Positions 8,737 through 15,971 of a stretch of 64,000 nt of DNA are shown here, piece after piece; the stretch's first letter is position 1; the number at the start of each line of letters is the position of its first letter. The position numbers and the translations under genes were made by a program. Location of the stretch: assembly GCA_031286695.1 (NCBI GenBank), contig JAITTY010000005.1:558001-622000 (forward strand), read 5' to 3'. This DNA is from Sphingobacterium sp. Lineage in GTDB: Bacteria; Bacteroidota; Bacteroidia; Sphingobacteriales; Sphingobacteriaceae. Below the pieces are notes generated by a model that did not search any database, was not told the origin of the DNA, and worked only from the letters and a program-made list of their open reading frames with translations.

Positions 8737-9789
8737 TCACCATTTTAACAATACGCGCTGTGCTGAAAACCCAGGGCCAAAACTCAGCATCAACCCAAAT
8801 TCTCCAGCCTTTGATCTACACATCATGATGCGTTCAAGAACATAAAGTACTGTAGCACTCGACATATTGCCATACTGCGCAAGCACTGCCTTAGTGTCTT
8901 TTATGTCTTTACCAAAATCGGCAAAAATCTGCTCAATCGTCGCCACAATCTTCTTCCCCCCTGGATGAAAAATCATGTAATCGATATCTTTGATTTCCAG
9001 ACGATTCTTTTTCAAAAATGGATGTATCACATCTGCAAAATGCGACGCAATCACATTGGGGACATCAACATCCAATATCATCTTCATGCCACTGTTAGTC
9101 AGCTTAAAACCCATGATATCTTCTGTATCATAAAAATGATACATCTGCTCGTCAAGAATTTCTGGTCCACAATCATCTTCATGAGATGAAAGCAGACTAC
9201 AGGCTGCACCATCTCCAAATATAGCCGCACTAACCATATTTGACATGGAGAAATCCTCCAGTTGAAAAGTAGCTGTTGGGGCTTCAACTGCAATTACTGC
9301 AGCGCGTTTACCTGGATTAGCTTGCAAGAAATTTTTAGCATAGATGACAGCTGAAACCCCAGCAACACATCCCATTTCTGTAACTGGCAGTCTGACAATA
9401 TCCTGTCTTAACCTCATCTTATTAATTAAGTATCCGTCAAGTGACGGTATCATAATTCCGGTGCAGCTGACTGTTATAATATAGTCTAAGGACTGCGGGT
9501 CCCATGCTGCTTTTTCAAGTGCTTTATGGAGCACCTTCTCCCCCAATTCGATTGCTTCACGGCAATAAATATCATTTTTTTCTTCAAAGGATCTCACTGT
9601 AAACACTTCATGCGGATCCATGATCGCATAGCGCCTCTCCACAGCAGAGCCTTCAAAAAGTTTTTTTATCTTTTTTACAAAACGAGGCTCCTGTCCTTTA
9701 AGCCAAATATCCAATAACGGCAGAACCTCATCGGTGGTACAGGAATATTTAGGCAATTGCTTGGCAACGGTAATTATCTTAACGCTCAT
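8737..9789 (-). CDS. Type III polyketide synthase (chalcone synthase family)
   Basis: The 350-residue homodimer-type enzyme condenses a starter acyl thioester with several malonyl units and cyclises the product. The Cys-His-Asn triad is visible: Cys141 (TEMGCVAG), His275 (IFHPGG) and Asn308 (YGNMSSAT). The family's GPGF loop is at 338-341 (SFGPGF). Bacterial relatives make alkylpyrones or alkylresorcinols from long fatty acyl starters. The FabF/ACP/FabZ genes downstream suggest the starter may arrive on a dedicated carrier. The upstream methyltransferase and FAD oxidoreductase recall the SrsA-SrsB-SrsC set of Streptomyces griseus in arrangement. The start codon lies in the second copy of a 26-bp tandem repeat. 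Confidence 0.93.
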   Translation of the reverse strand: MSVKIITVAKQLPKYSCTTDEVLPLLDIWLKGQEPRFVKKIKKLFEGSAVERRYAIMDPHEVFTVRSFEEKNDIYCREAIELGEKVLHKALEKAAWDPQSLDYIITVSCTGIMIPSLDGYLINKMRLRQDIVRLPVTEMGCVAGVSAVIYAKNFLQANPGKRAAVIAVEAPTATFQLEDFSMSNMVSAAIFGDGAACSLLSSHEDDCGPEILDEQMYHFYDTEDIMGFKLTNSGMKMILDVDVPNVIASHFADVIHPFLKKNRLEIKDIDYMIFHPGGKKIVATIEQIFADFGKDIKDTKAVLAQYGNMSSATVLYVLERIMMCRSKAGEFGLMLSFGPGFSAQRVLLKW

Positions 9790-9822
9790 ATATTGGTAAT
9801 TATCTTAACGCTCATATATTGG
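9771..9822. repeat. Perfect 26-bp tandem duplication at the methyltransferase/PKS junction
   Basis: Bases 9771-9796 and 9797-9822 are identical. Each copy contains the four-base ATGA in which the methyltransferase stop overlaps a start codon. The upstream copy (on the minus strand) holds the real methyltransferase stop, at 9814-9812. The downstream copy holds the real PKS start, at 9789. The unit is not a multiple of three. Confidence 0.95.
9786..9815 (-). CDS. Nine-codon minicistron created by the duplication
   Basis: The duplicated copy of the PKS start (ATG at 9815-9813, overlapping the methyltransferase stop as ATGA) reads MSVKIITNI and then stops at TGA 9788-9786. That TGA itself overlaps the real PKS start at 9789 as another ATGA. 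The first seven residues are those of the PKS itself. It can pass terminating and restarting ribosomes from methyltransferase to PKS in two steps. Translation is inferred; there is no direct evidence that the peptide is made or has a role. Confidence 0.45.
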   Translation of the reverse strand: MSVKIITNI

Positions 9823-10525
9823 AAATTATCCACTGGTAACGAAAAGCCCATTTCCATTGGATGGTATAACTTTTTAATTGCAATGTTTTTGAGAATTGTT
9901 CTAACTCATATTTTTTAAACCCGCGCAGTATGGAAATAAGTCCATCCGCTCTTGTCATTTTATTTAACCTAAAAAAAGTACCTATGGCTTGAAAAAGACG
10001 ATAGGCAACTTTGCTCCTTTGCAGGTCGTTGATAACGATCCCCAAATTTGAAATCTTGATGAGACTATCTATTAATTCAATAATTTTTTCATTATCAAAA
10101 TGATGAATGGTCAGCGTACACAACACAATATCATAACTATTATTCTCAAAATCTGTGTCGAATATATCAGCACACAAATAGGATACATTGCTATGGTCCT
10201 TTGACAGAGTTTGCGCATAATTTACCGTATATTGATTGGCATCCACCCCAAGTAGATTCAGATTGATCTTATTTTTATAACCATAATCGCTCAACATACG
10301 AAGCATGTCTCCATTACCGCATCCGATATCAATAATTGAAATTGACTTGCTCTTATCGGCACAAGAAAGAAGTCTCTTGACTCCATCCAGGGTGATGCTA
10401 TTACCACCTAAAAACTGGTTGATCTTTGAAATCCGATCCAATGTGACACGAAGTTCTTCACCCGCAAGCAGGAAATCATCCATGATCTCAGTCTCCCCTG
10501 TTCTATGTTTCGTGTTTATAGGCAT
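9812..10525 (-). CDS. Class I SAM-dependent methyltransferase
   Basis: This 237-residue protein has the SAM-binding motif I IIDIGCGNG (64-72), an acidic motif II in LLGVDANQ (about 92-99) and the post-core segment LCTLTIHHFDNE. It should transfer a methyl group, most likely to an oxygen or carbon of the product of the neighbouring polyketide synthase. It overlaps the FAD oxidoreductase gene by ten bases, and its stop codon overlaps a start codon in the 26-bp repeat, so translation is coupled along the operon. The N-terminal segment MDDFLLAGEELRVTLDRI matches in style the methyltransferases that travel with type III PKS genes. An in-frame ATG at 10483 would keep the fold and is an alternative start. 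Confidence 0.88.
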   Translation of the reverse strand: MPINTKHRTGETEIMDDFLLAGEELRVTLDRISKINQFLGGNSITLDGVKRLLSCADKSKSISIIDIGCGNGDMLRMLSDYGYKNKINLNLLGVDANQYTVNYAQTLSKDHSNVSYLCADIFDTDFENNSYDIVLCTLTIHHFDNEKIIELIDSLIKISNLGIVINDLQRSKVAYRLFQAIGTFFRLNKMTRADGLISILRGFKKYELEQFSKTLQLKSYTIQWKWAFRYQWIISNI

Positions 10526-11649
10526 TTTATTGTGTTTGCATTTCCATGAGTTTGTTTGATAATCCAGATCAAAATTTTCGGAAAAAGAGTCCCGATCTTC
10601 ATCAGTATTGTCGCACCAAGTTCATAACGTAATATGATGGACAGCACCCGTCCGAATAATAGGCGCTTTCCAAAAGTTTGTTTCCAGCGATTGATATACA
10701 TCACTTCCAATTGTCGACGGGATTCAATTTTACGGCTATAGTAATCCAAAATAAGCTCCGAAGCTAACTTTGCACTGTGTATCGCCATAGCCATTCCATT
10801 TCCACAGAATGGATGAATAAGACCGGCTGTATCGCCGACCATGAGGATATGGTTTTCTACCGCATATTTTTTATCGAAGGAAAATTGACTGATTGTAATT
10901 GGCTTATCAAAAAGCATAGTGCTCTTTTCAAAAAAGTACTTAAGATACCTATTCTTAGACATGACGTACTTTTGATACGCTTCGATGTTCCTATATTTCT
11001 TGAAAGTTTTCACATTGGCCAAATAACAGACATTTATCTTGTTATCTTCAACTTTCGAAATGCCACAGTAGCCACCTTCAAAGTTATGTAAGGCGATGAG
11101 CTTGTCAGGGAAATCACCAGAATAATGAGCTTTTACCGCCATCCAGACCGAGGTTCTCTTCATGAAACTCCGTGACAACAGTTGATCGATATTACTACGT
11201 TTGCCAAAGGCCCCCAATACAATCTTTGCATTTAACTGCTGCCCCTGAAACGAAACAGCAAATGTATCATCGCTAAAGGAAATTTCTGTGACAGTAGCAA
11301 TCACGATTGAACAACCATTATCTTTTGCCCTTTTATAGAGCAATTCATCCAAGGAATAGCGACTCACACCGATGCCACCCAATGGTAATTTAACCTTACC
11401 AGATACCCCATGCTGTGTTGTAAATTGCAATTCTTCGAGATCTGTAGCACGCAAAGTATTCACATCAACCCTAAGCCAGTTCAAATAGGGTAAAATCTCA
11501 TTGGAGAGGTATTCCCCGCAAACTTTATGATGTGGGTAATCATGTTTTTCGATTAATGTTACCTTCAATCCCTGTTTGGACAAATGCAATGCACTTGAGA
11601 GTCCAGCTAAACCACCGCCTATTATAATTACATCAGGATTTATTTCCAT
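10516..11649 (-). CDS. FAD-dependent oxidoreductase/monooxygenase
   Basis: A flavoprotein of 377 residues of the PHBH/geranylgeranyl-reductase type. The N-terminal dinucleotide fold shows VIIIGGGLAGLSSALHLS (8-24), followed by the basic EKHDYPHHKVCGEYLS segment typical of the geranylgeranyl reductase branch. The second FAD motif, VGDTAGLIHPFCGNG, is at 271-285. It is the first gene of the operon and most probably hydroxylates or oxidises (or reduces) the aromatic or alkyl product of the type III PKS. The substrate is inferred from neighbours. The ATG lies only six bases after a promoter-like box. It overlaps the methyltransferase gene by ten bases. Confidence 0.88.
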   Translation of the reverse strand: MEINPDVIIIGGGLAGLSSALHLSKQGLKVTLIEKHDYPHHKVCGEYLSNEILPYLNWLRVDVNTLRATDLEELQFTTQHGVSGKVKLPLGGIGVSRYSLDELLYKRAKDNGCSIVIATVTEISFSDDTFAVSFQGQQLNAKIVLGAFGKRSNIDQLLSRSFMKRTSVWMAVKAHYSGDFPDKLIALHNFEGGYCGISKVEDNKINVCYLANVKTFKKYRNIEAYQKYVMSKNRYLKYFFEKSTMLFDKPITISQFSFDKKYAVENHILMVGDTAGLIHPFCGNGMAMAIHSAKLASELILDYYSRKIESRRQLEVMYINRWKQTFGKRLLFGRVLSIILRYELGATILMKIGTLFPKILIWIIKQTHGNANTIKCL

Positions 11650-11654
11650 ATAAG

Positions 11655-11683
11655 CAAATTTGCTCCGCGTTAGTAATCTTCAA
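11655..11683 (-). promoter_or_regulatory. Possible promoter of the type III PKS operon
   Basis: On the minus strand a TTG (11683-11681) is followed after 18 bases by CAAATTTG (11662-11655), one base off the Bacteroidota -7 consensus TAnnTTTG. The first start codon of the operon is six bases further on, so the transcript would have almost no leader. It is the only such pair in the 163-base gap that I noticed. Confidence 0.35.
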
Positions 11684-11812
11684 AATTTCGTTAGGACACC
11701 GCACAGGCCATGATTGATGGGGCTGCTTTCTACAAGTCTTTCTGATAACAGATCTTATCGATAAATAGTTTTGCCCTCCCTATAAAATAAAAAAGACGCA
11801 TTACAAAGTTCC

Positions 11813-13453
11813 TCAATCCTTTTGCGCTTGATCCATAAATAGCTTATCAAGAAAAAGGTATCGGTCCCGAAACTCCTCAGCAGATGTTTTCACATCGACG
11901 TTTAAATTAAGAATGTTCATACGCTTATCTTTGGCTGTTGTTTTCGGCCATAGGGAAAGCCCCTTTCCATTTGGATCACCAGTCTTAATGAAATTGACAA
12001 AGTAATTCTGCCCGAGTCTGGATACCTTATCATCATCATCTGTCCAGGCAAAAACATCGTTACTCCTAAGATTGCCCAATAAATATTCTATATCACTGGC
12101 ATGGAAAGCGCCTGGTAAAGGCTCGGGCATTTTCTCTTTGGGCTGTTTTTCAGTCTTTTTACTAATACCTCCCGCAAGCCCAGTCTGTACATCGCTATAC
12201 GCCGGTTGCATGGCTGGCCGTGGTTTACTGAATATATAGACAAATACAGACTGACCACTATTTTTCCGTTGCAGATCCAGCCATTTCCAGGTACTATAGA
12301 CTATAAAATTATCACTGGCCAATGCTGTTGACGATCGAATGACTTCCATTTCCGTTTTTCCTGGATATAGTCTCAGAACTTCGTCGGCTTTAGCCCCATA
12401 TTGCATTCTTACCAACTTTTCATAATTCTCCGGAGAAGGATAAGATTTCCCCATATAGGCCGTATATGGAGCTTCTGTCGAAGTCCAGCCCGCGAGCAGG
12501 GCTACTTTAGACTGCTCGCCGGCTTCAAAAATCGCGAGCGGAGATTTCGGCAAAAAATACCCATCAACGATCAACCGTGTAGCGAATGCCCCCGGTTCAC
12601 TGGCCTTATCAAGAAGTTCAGATGCAGGCATCTCACGCAGTTTATCGAGCTCTCTGGCATTTACACGATCTGCAAATCTAATCCCTTGCTGTTCTTGATC
12701 CGCAAGAGAAACAGTGCCATATCTCAGGTTAAAGACACTTCCACTTTGACCAATAGCACGCTTAAACAATCCTTTGGATAATGGGCTAGCCATCTGCGCA
12801 GAGACAGACATACTTCCCGCCGATTCACCTCCAATGGTGACCGCATCAGGATCTCCACCAAATGCAGCAATATTTTTTTTGACCCACAACAAGGCAGCAC
12901 GTTGGTCCAAAAGACCATAATTTCCGGATGCATGCTGAGGAGATTCTTTGGTTAATCCCGGATGAGCAAAGAAACCAAAAATACCGAGACGATAATTGAC
13001 TGTAACAACTATAAGTCCTTCTTTTGCAAAGCTTTCCCCATCGTAACGATTTTCCGATCCATCACCAGCATTGAAACCTCCACCATAAAAATAAACCAAT
13101 ACAGGAAGTTTGCCCGCTCCGGCTGCCTTTGGACGCCATACATTTAGATAGAGACAATCTTCACTGATTCCGGGCGAACGAAATCTCATATCTCCATAGA
13201 TAGGCTTTTGCATAGGCGAGCTACCAAAATGATCTGCTTTACGAATACCATTCCAAGGCACAACTGCTTGCGGTTCTTTCCATCTCAGATCACCAACAGG
13301 TGGTTCCGCAAATGGAATCCCTCGAAAAGATTGCACCCCGCTTGACAGGGTAATCCCTTCCAATATACCCGCTTCAACCTTTACCTGAGGTGCTTGAGCA
13401 AAAACACGTGATACAATAAAAAAAACGATAGTCGTAAAAAAGATCTTTTTCAT
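11813..13453 (-). CDS. Secreted carboxylesterase, type B family
   Basis: A secreted esterase of 546 residues with a signal peptide ending FAQ (about 1-20). Family features in order: FRGIPFAEPPVG (43-54), EDCLYLNVW (98-106), the oxyanion region YFYGGGFNAG (121-130) and the nucleophile elbow GGESAG with Ser211. The catalytic Glu and His lie in the C-terminal half (a His in AFHASDIEY fits). Such enzymes hydrolyse carboxylic esters, for example plant or polymer side-chain esters. It is upstream of the type III PKS operon on the same strand, with a 163-base gap containing a promoter-like element, so a shared pathway is not implied. Confidence 0.9.
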   Translation of the reverse strand: MKKIFFTTIVFFIVSRVFAQAPQVKVEAGILEGITLSSGVQSFRGIPFAEPPVGDLRWKEPQAVVPWNGIRKADHFGSSPMQKPIYGDMRFRSPGISEDCLYLNVWRPKAAGAGKLPVLVYFYGGGFNAGDGSENRYDGESFAKEGLIVVTVNYRLGIFGFFAHPGLTKESPQHASGNYGLLDQRAALLWVKKNIAAFGGDPDAVTIGGESAGSMSVSAQMASPLSKGLFKRAIGQSGSVFNLRYGTVSLADQEQQGIRFADRVNARELDKLREMPASELLDKASEPGAFATRLIVDGYFLPKSPLAIFEAGEQSKVALLAGWTSTEAPYTAYMGKSYPSPENYEKLVRMQYGAKADEVLRLYPGKTEMEVIRSSTALASDNFIVYSTWKWLDLQRKNSGQSVFVYIFSKPRPAMQPAYSDVQTGLAGGISKKTEKQPKEKMPEPLPGAFHASDIEYLLGNLRSNDVFAWTDDDDKVSRLGQNYFVNFIKTGDPNGKGLSLWPKTTAKDKRMNILNLNVDVKTSAEEFRDRYLFLDKLFMDQAQKD

Positions 13454-13593
13454 AATGAGGGCCTTTTAATTCTCTTTTTAAGCTTCTTTCAGTTAAAATA
13501 CTAAATAAAATCTATAGAAGGACGGCCGGCTCATTTTTTACAGCAGAAAATAAGATCAATCACTGGACAACATAAATGAAACACTCCGATAGC

Positions 13594-14229
13594 CTAATTG
13601 GTAAACCAGACAAAAAGTAAAATGAGCCATTGCGCAACGATACATACCCAAAATGGTCTACTGTTTGGTGCGGTCAATATTTCAAGTACTTGAATAAATT
13701 TTGACTTTAAAATAGTATAGAAGCTCTCGTTATGATCCAGGTCAAGACGATCAAACTTCACTTTATTCAAACCAAAAACAAGAATCCGCTTAACCCAGGC
13801 ATTCTCTATCTGGGTATTTTTCACGTCGTTGATCAATTTAAGTTTAGCGAACGTGTAATCAGCGGCATTTTGTATTACATCGGGTTGATTCGATTGAAAA
13901 ATCAATAAAACTTTATCAAAGGCTGGAAGGATAAGGTCATCCTGTCTTTCTTCAACAACGATGCTCGCAATCTTTGAAAATACATATCTATTGCTAAAAA
14001 GAAAGAGCAATACGGGCAACAAAATCAATCCTATTAACCAAAGAAATTTGCCAGCGGTTTGCACATGGCTGATCATTGAAAAGAAGGCATCATGACTGTT
14101 CTTAAATTGAAAACTCCCAATCACAAGATATAATAGAGTGGAAACAATAGCTACCAGATAATACTTGACTAAAGTCTTCGTCCCCAGTATGCCCATTTTT
14201 TTGAAATAAGATAATTGTGTTTTCATCAT
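13594..14229 (-). CDS. Unknown membrane protein, three predicted segments
   Basis: The product of 211 residues is not recognised. Hydrophobic segments are seen at about 22-40 (LVKYYLVAIVSTLLYLVIG), 62-81 (LWLIGLILLPVLLFLFSN) and at the extreme C-terminus (VCIVAQWLILLFVWF). A soluble domain of ~110 residues lies between the second and third. The gene begins ATGATG, so the start may be three bases further in. It is divergent from the ArsR operon across 210 bases. Confidence 0.6.
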   Translation of the reverse strand: MMKTQLSYFKKMGILGTKTLVKYYLVAIVSTLLYLVIGSFQFKNSHDAFFSMISHVQTAGKFLWLIGLILLPVLLFLFSNRYVFSKIASIVVEERQDDLILPAFDKVLLIFQSNQPDVIQNAADYTFAKLKLINDVKNTQIENAWVKRILVFGLNKVKFDRLDLDHNESFYTILKSKFIQVLEILTAPNSRPFWVCIVAQWLILLFVWFTN

Positions 14230-14390
14230 GTTAAAATTAATTACCCTAATTTAACATTATTCGCCAAAAATCGACCGGTAAGTTTAATTCCTGATCAGTT
14301 TCATTTTAAATTTGCTGCGGAAGAATTTTTATTCGTCGCCCCTCTTTATACCCATAACGACATACTCTCAATAAATATTTAAAAAAAACA

Positions 14391-14421
14391 TTGCGTAGTC
14401 AAATAACTACACGTATATTAG
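14391..14421 (+). promoter_or_regulatory. Promoter of the ArsR/SRPBCC/YdeI operon
   Basis: A TTG at 14391-14393 and a -7 box TATATTAG at 14414-14421 (one mismatch to TAnnTTTG) are separated by 20 bases, a normal spacing for the Bacteroidota primary sigma factor. The ATG of the ArsR gene is at 14440. Both operator-like repeats overlap this promoter. Confidence 0.55.
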
Positions 14422-14436
14422 TAGTCAAATGACTTC
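14395..14436 (+). promoter_or_regulatory. Tandem ArsR operator-like repeats
   Basis: Two 16-base copies, GTAGTCAAATAACTAC (14395-14410) and GTAGTCAAATGACTTC (14421-14436), are spaced 26 bases start to start. The first is an interrupted palindrome with perfect 5-base arms; the second has one arm mismatch. One lies between the -35-like and -7 boxes, the other follows the -7 box and ends three bases before the ArsR start codon. This is what an autorepressor operator should look like. Confidence 0.65.
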
Positions 14437-14439
14437 ACT

Positions 14440-14760
14440 ATGAATTTAAGACGAGACGTATTCCAGGCTATAGCAGATCCAACGAGAAGAGCGATCTTAC
14501 TTCTACTGGCCTCACAAGCCATGACTGCAGGTGCAATTGCAGCCAATTTCAATACAGCAAGACCAACGGTTTCAAAACATCTGCAGATATTGACGGAATG
14601 TGAATTATTAAAATCCCAGCAAAATGGACGCGAAATATACTATCAGCTTAACCCGCCAAAGATGAAAGAAATAGCCGATTTTATCGAGCCATTCCGCCAA
14701 ATGTGGGACGACAGATTCAATAAATTGGAAGCTATTATGAAAAACTACAAGAACAAATAA
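14440..14760 (+). CDS. ArsR-family transcriptional regulator
   Basis: A 106-residue winged-helix repressor. The helix-turn-helix is seen in [22 protein letters not shown], with recognition helix [11 protein letters not shown], followed by the wing [17 protein letters not shown]. There are no cysteine pairs of the metal-sensing kind, so this belongs to the non-metal branch often found next to SRPBCC genes. It is followed after a single base by the SRPBCC gene and then the YdeI-family gene, forming a three-gene operon. The tandem repeats overlapping the promoter indicate autoregulation. Confidence 0.9.
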   Translation: MNLRRDVFQAIADPTRRAILLLLASQAMTAGAIAANFNTARPTVSKHLQILTECELLKSQQNGREIYYQLNPPKMKEIADFIEPFRQMWDDRFNKLEAIMKNYKNK

Positions 14761-14761
14761 A

Positions 14762-15226
14762 ATGGAAACAAAAACCAATGTCCAGGCCACAGACAATAAA
14801 CAGGAAATAATGATCACAAGGGAATTCGATTTACCTTTGGAGCTCCTCTTCAAAGCCTATGAGGATCCCGAAATATTCGAACAGTGGATGGGGACCAAAG
14901 TGCTAAAATTAGAAAATAAAAAGCATGGCTCTTATGCATTCGAAACATCTCACAATGGTACAGTTATGTTCAGTGCAAATGGAACGATACATGAATTCCT
15001 GCCGAATCAACGCATTACCAGAACTTTCGAAATGGAGAACACTCCGTTTCCCGTGCAATTGGAATATTTAACTTTTGAAAAAATAAATGAGATGCGCAGC
15101 AGGCTGCAAATACAAATTGTATTTCAGTCGGTAGAATTTAGGAACCAACTCTTACAGATGCCCTTCGCACAAGGCATTAATATGGCTCACAACAGATTGC
15201 AGGAAATTGCTGCTAAACTTACTTAA
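14762..15226 (+). CDS. SRPBCC/AHSA1 domain protein
   Basis: The product of 154 residues is a single START-like (Bet v 1 fold) ligand-binding domain of the AHSA1 group. The signature is the opening strand ITREFDLPLELLFKAYEDPEIFEQWMG, followed by the tryptophan-containing loop and a C-terminal long helix. These proteins bind hydrophobic small molecules or act as stress-related partners, and no enzyme activity can be assigned. The gene begins one base after the ArsR stop, so co-translation is likely. ArsR plus SRPBCC pairs are very common, and the regulator is thought to respond to the same ligand or stress. Confidence 0.88.
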   Translation: METKTNVQATDNKQEIMITREFDLPLELLFKAYEDPEIFEQWMGTKVLKLENKKHGSYAFETSHNGTVMFSANGTIHEFLPNQRITRTFEMENTPFPVQLEYLTFEKINEMRSRLQIQIVFQSVEFRNQLLQMPFAQGINMAHNRLQEIAAKLT

Positions 15227-15234
15227 AGCACTAC

Positions 15235-15819
15235 ATGATGAATCTAAAAATTGAACATTTTTTTGAAAATGCGACAAGATGGAATGAAGAATTCAATCTG
15301 TTAAGGGAAATTGTCCGTGACAACAAAACACTGCAAGAGGATTATAAATGGATGCATCCTTGTTATACTTTTGAAGGTAAAAATGTCGTACTAATACACG
15401 GGTTTAAAGAATACTGTGCGCTGTTATTCCACAAAGGCGCATTATTAAAAGATCCCGAAAATATATTGATCCAGCAGACTGAAAATGTTCAGTCAGCTAG
15501 ACAGCTTAGATTCACCACTATTGAGCAGATTGAATCATTACGGGGGGTGATATCGGCATATATTCAGGAGGCCATCGAAATTGAAAAATCAGGCAAGAAA
15601 GTTGACATGCGAAAAGCTGCCGATTACCCTGTACCTGAAGAATTTAAGCGTGCCTTACTTGAAGACCCTTTACTTCAAAAAGCTTTTCAATCCCTTACAC
15701 CAGGTCGACAAAAAGGGTATCTATTCTACTTTAACCAGGCAAAACAAGTTAAAACACGAGAGGCAAGAATCGAAAAATATTACCAGCATATCCTAGATGG
15801 AAAAGGTATCGATGACTAA
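15235..15819 (+). CDS. YdeI/OmdA family protein with DUF1801 domain
   Basis: A protein of 194 residues. The N-terminal DUF1801 region (about 1-115) contains the conserved YKWMHPCYTFEGKNV and the phenylalanine-rich core YCALLFHKGALL. The C-terminal part has the OmdA-type helix ending LTPGRQKGYLFYFNQAKQVKTREARIEK, known from YdeI-like proteins linked in some bacteria to antimicrobial-peptide tolerance. The biochemical activity is unknown. The gene starts eight bases after the SRPBCC gene (ATGATG, so either start is possible) and ends the ArsR operon. A second YdeI-family gene is at 41604-42194. Confidence 0.82.
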   Translation: MMNLKIEHFFENATRWNEEFNLLREIVRDNKTLQEDYKWMHPCYTFEGKNVVLIHGFKEYCALLFHKGALLKDPENILIQQTENVQSARQLRFTTIEQIESLRGVISAYIQEAIEIEKSGKKVDMRKAADYPVPEEFKRALLEDPLLQKAFQSLTPGRQKGYLFYFNQAKQVKTREARIEKYYQHILDGKGIDD

Positions 15820-15971
15820 CATATTTATTACAGTTTATACGGTATATATTTGTCGATAAAGAGTAGATTTGTCTAAATCAAAATAGACGGAACTAAACCG
15901 GGACAAGCGAATACATCTATTGAAACAATTCAATATAAACAATTCGCCGTCTAATATATAGCTGAATTCAC

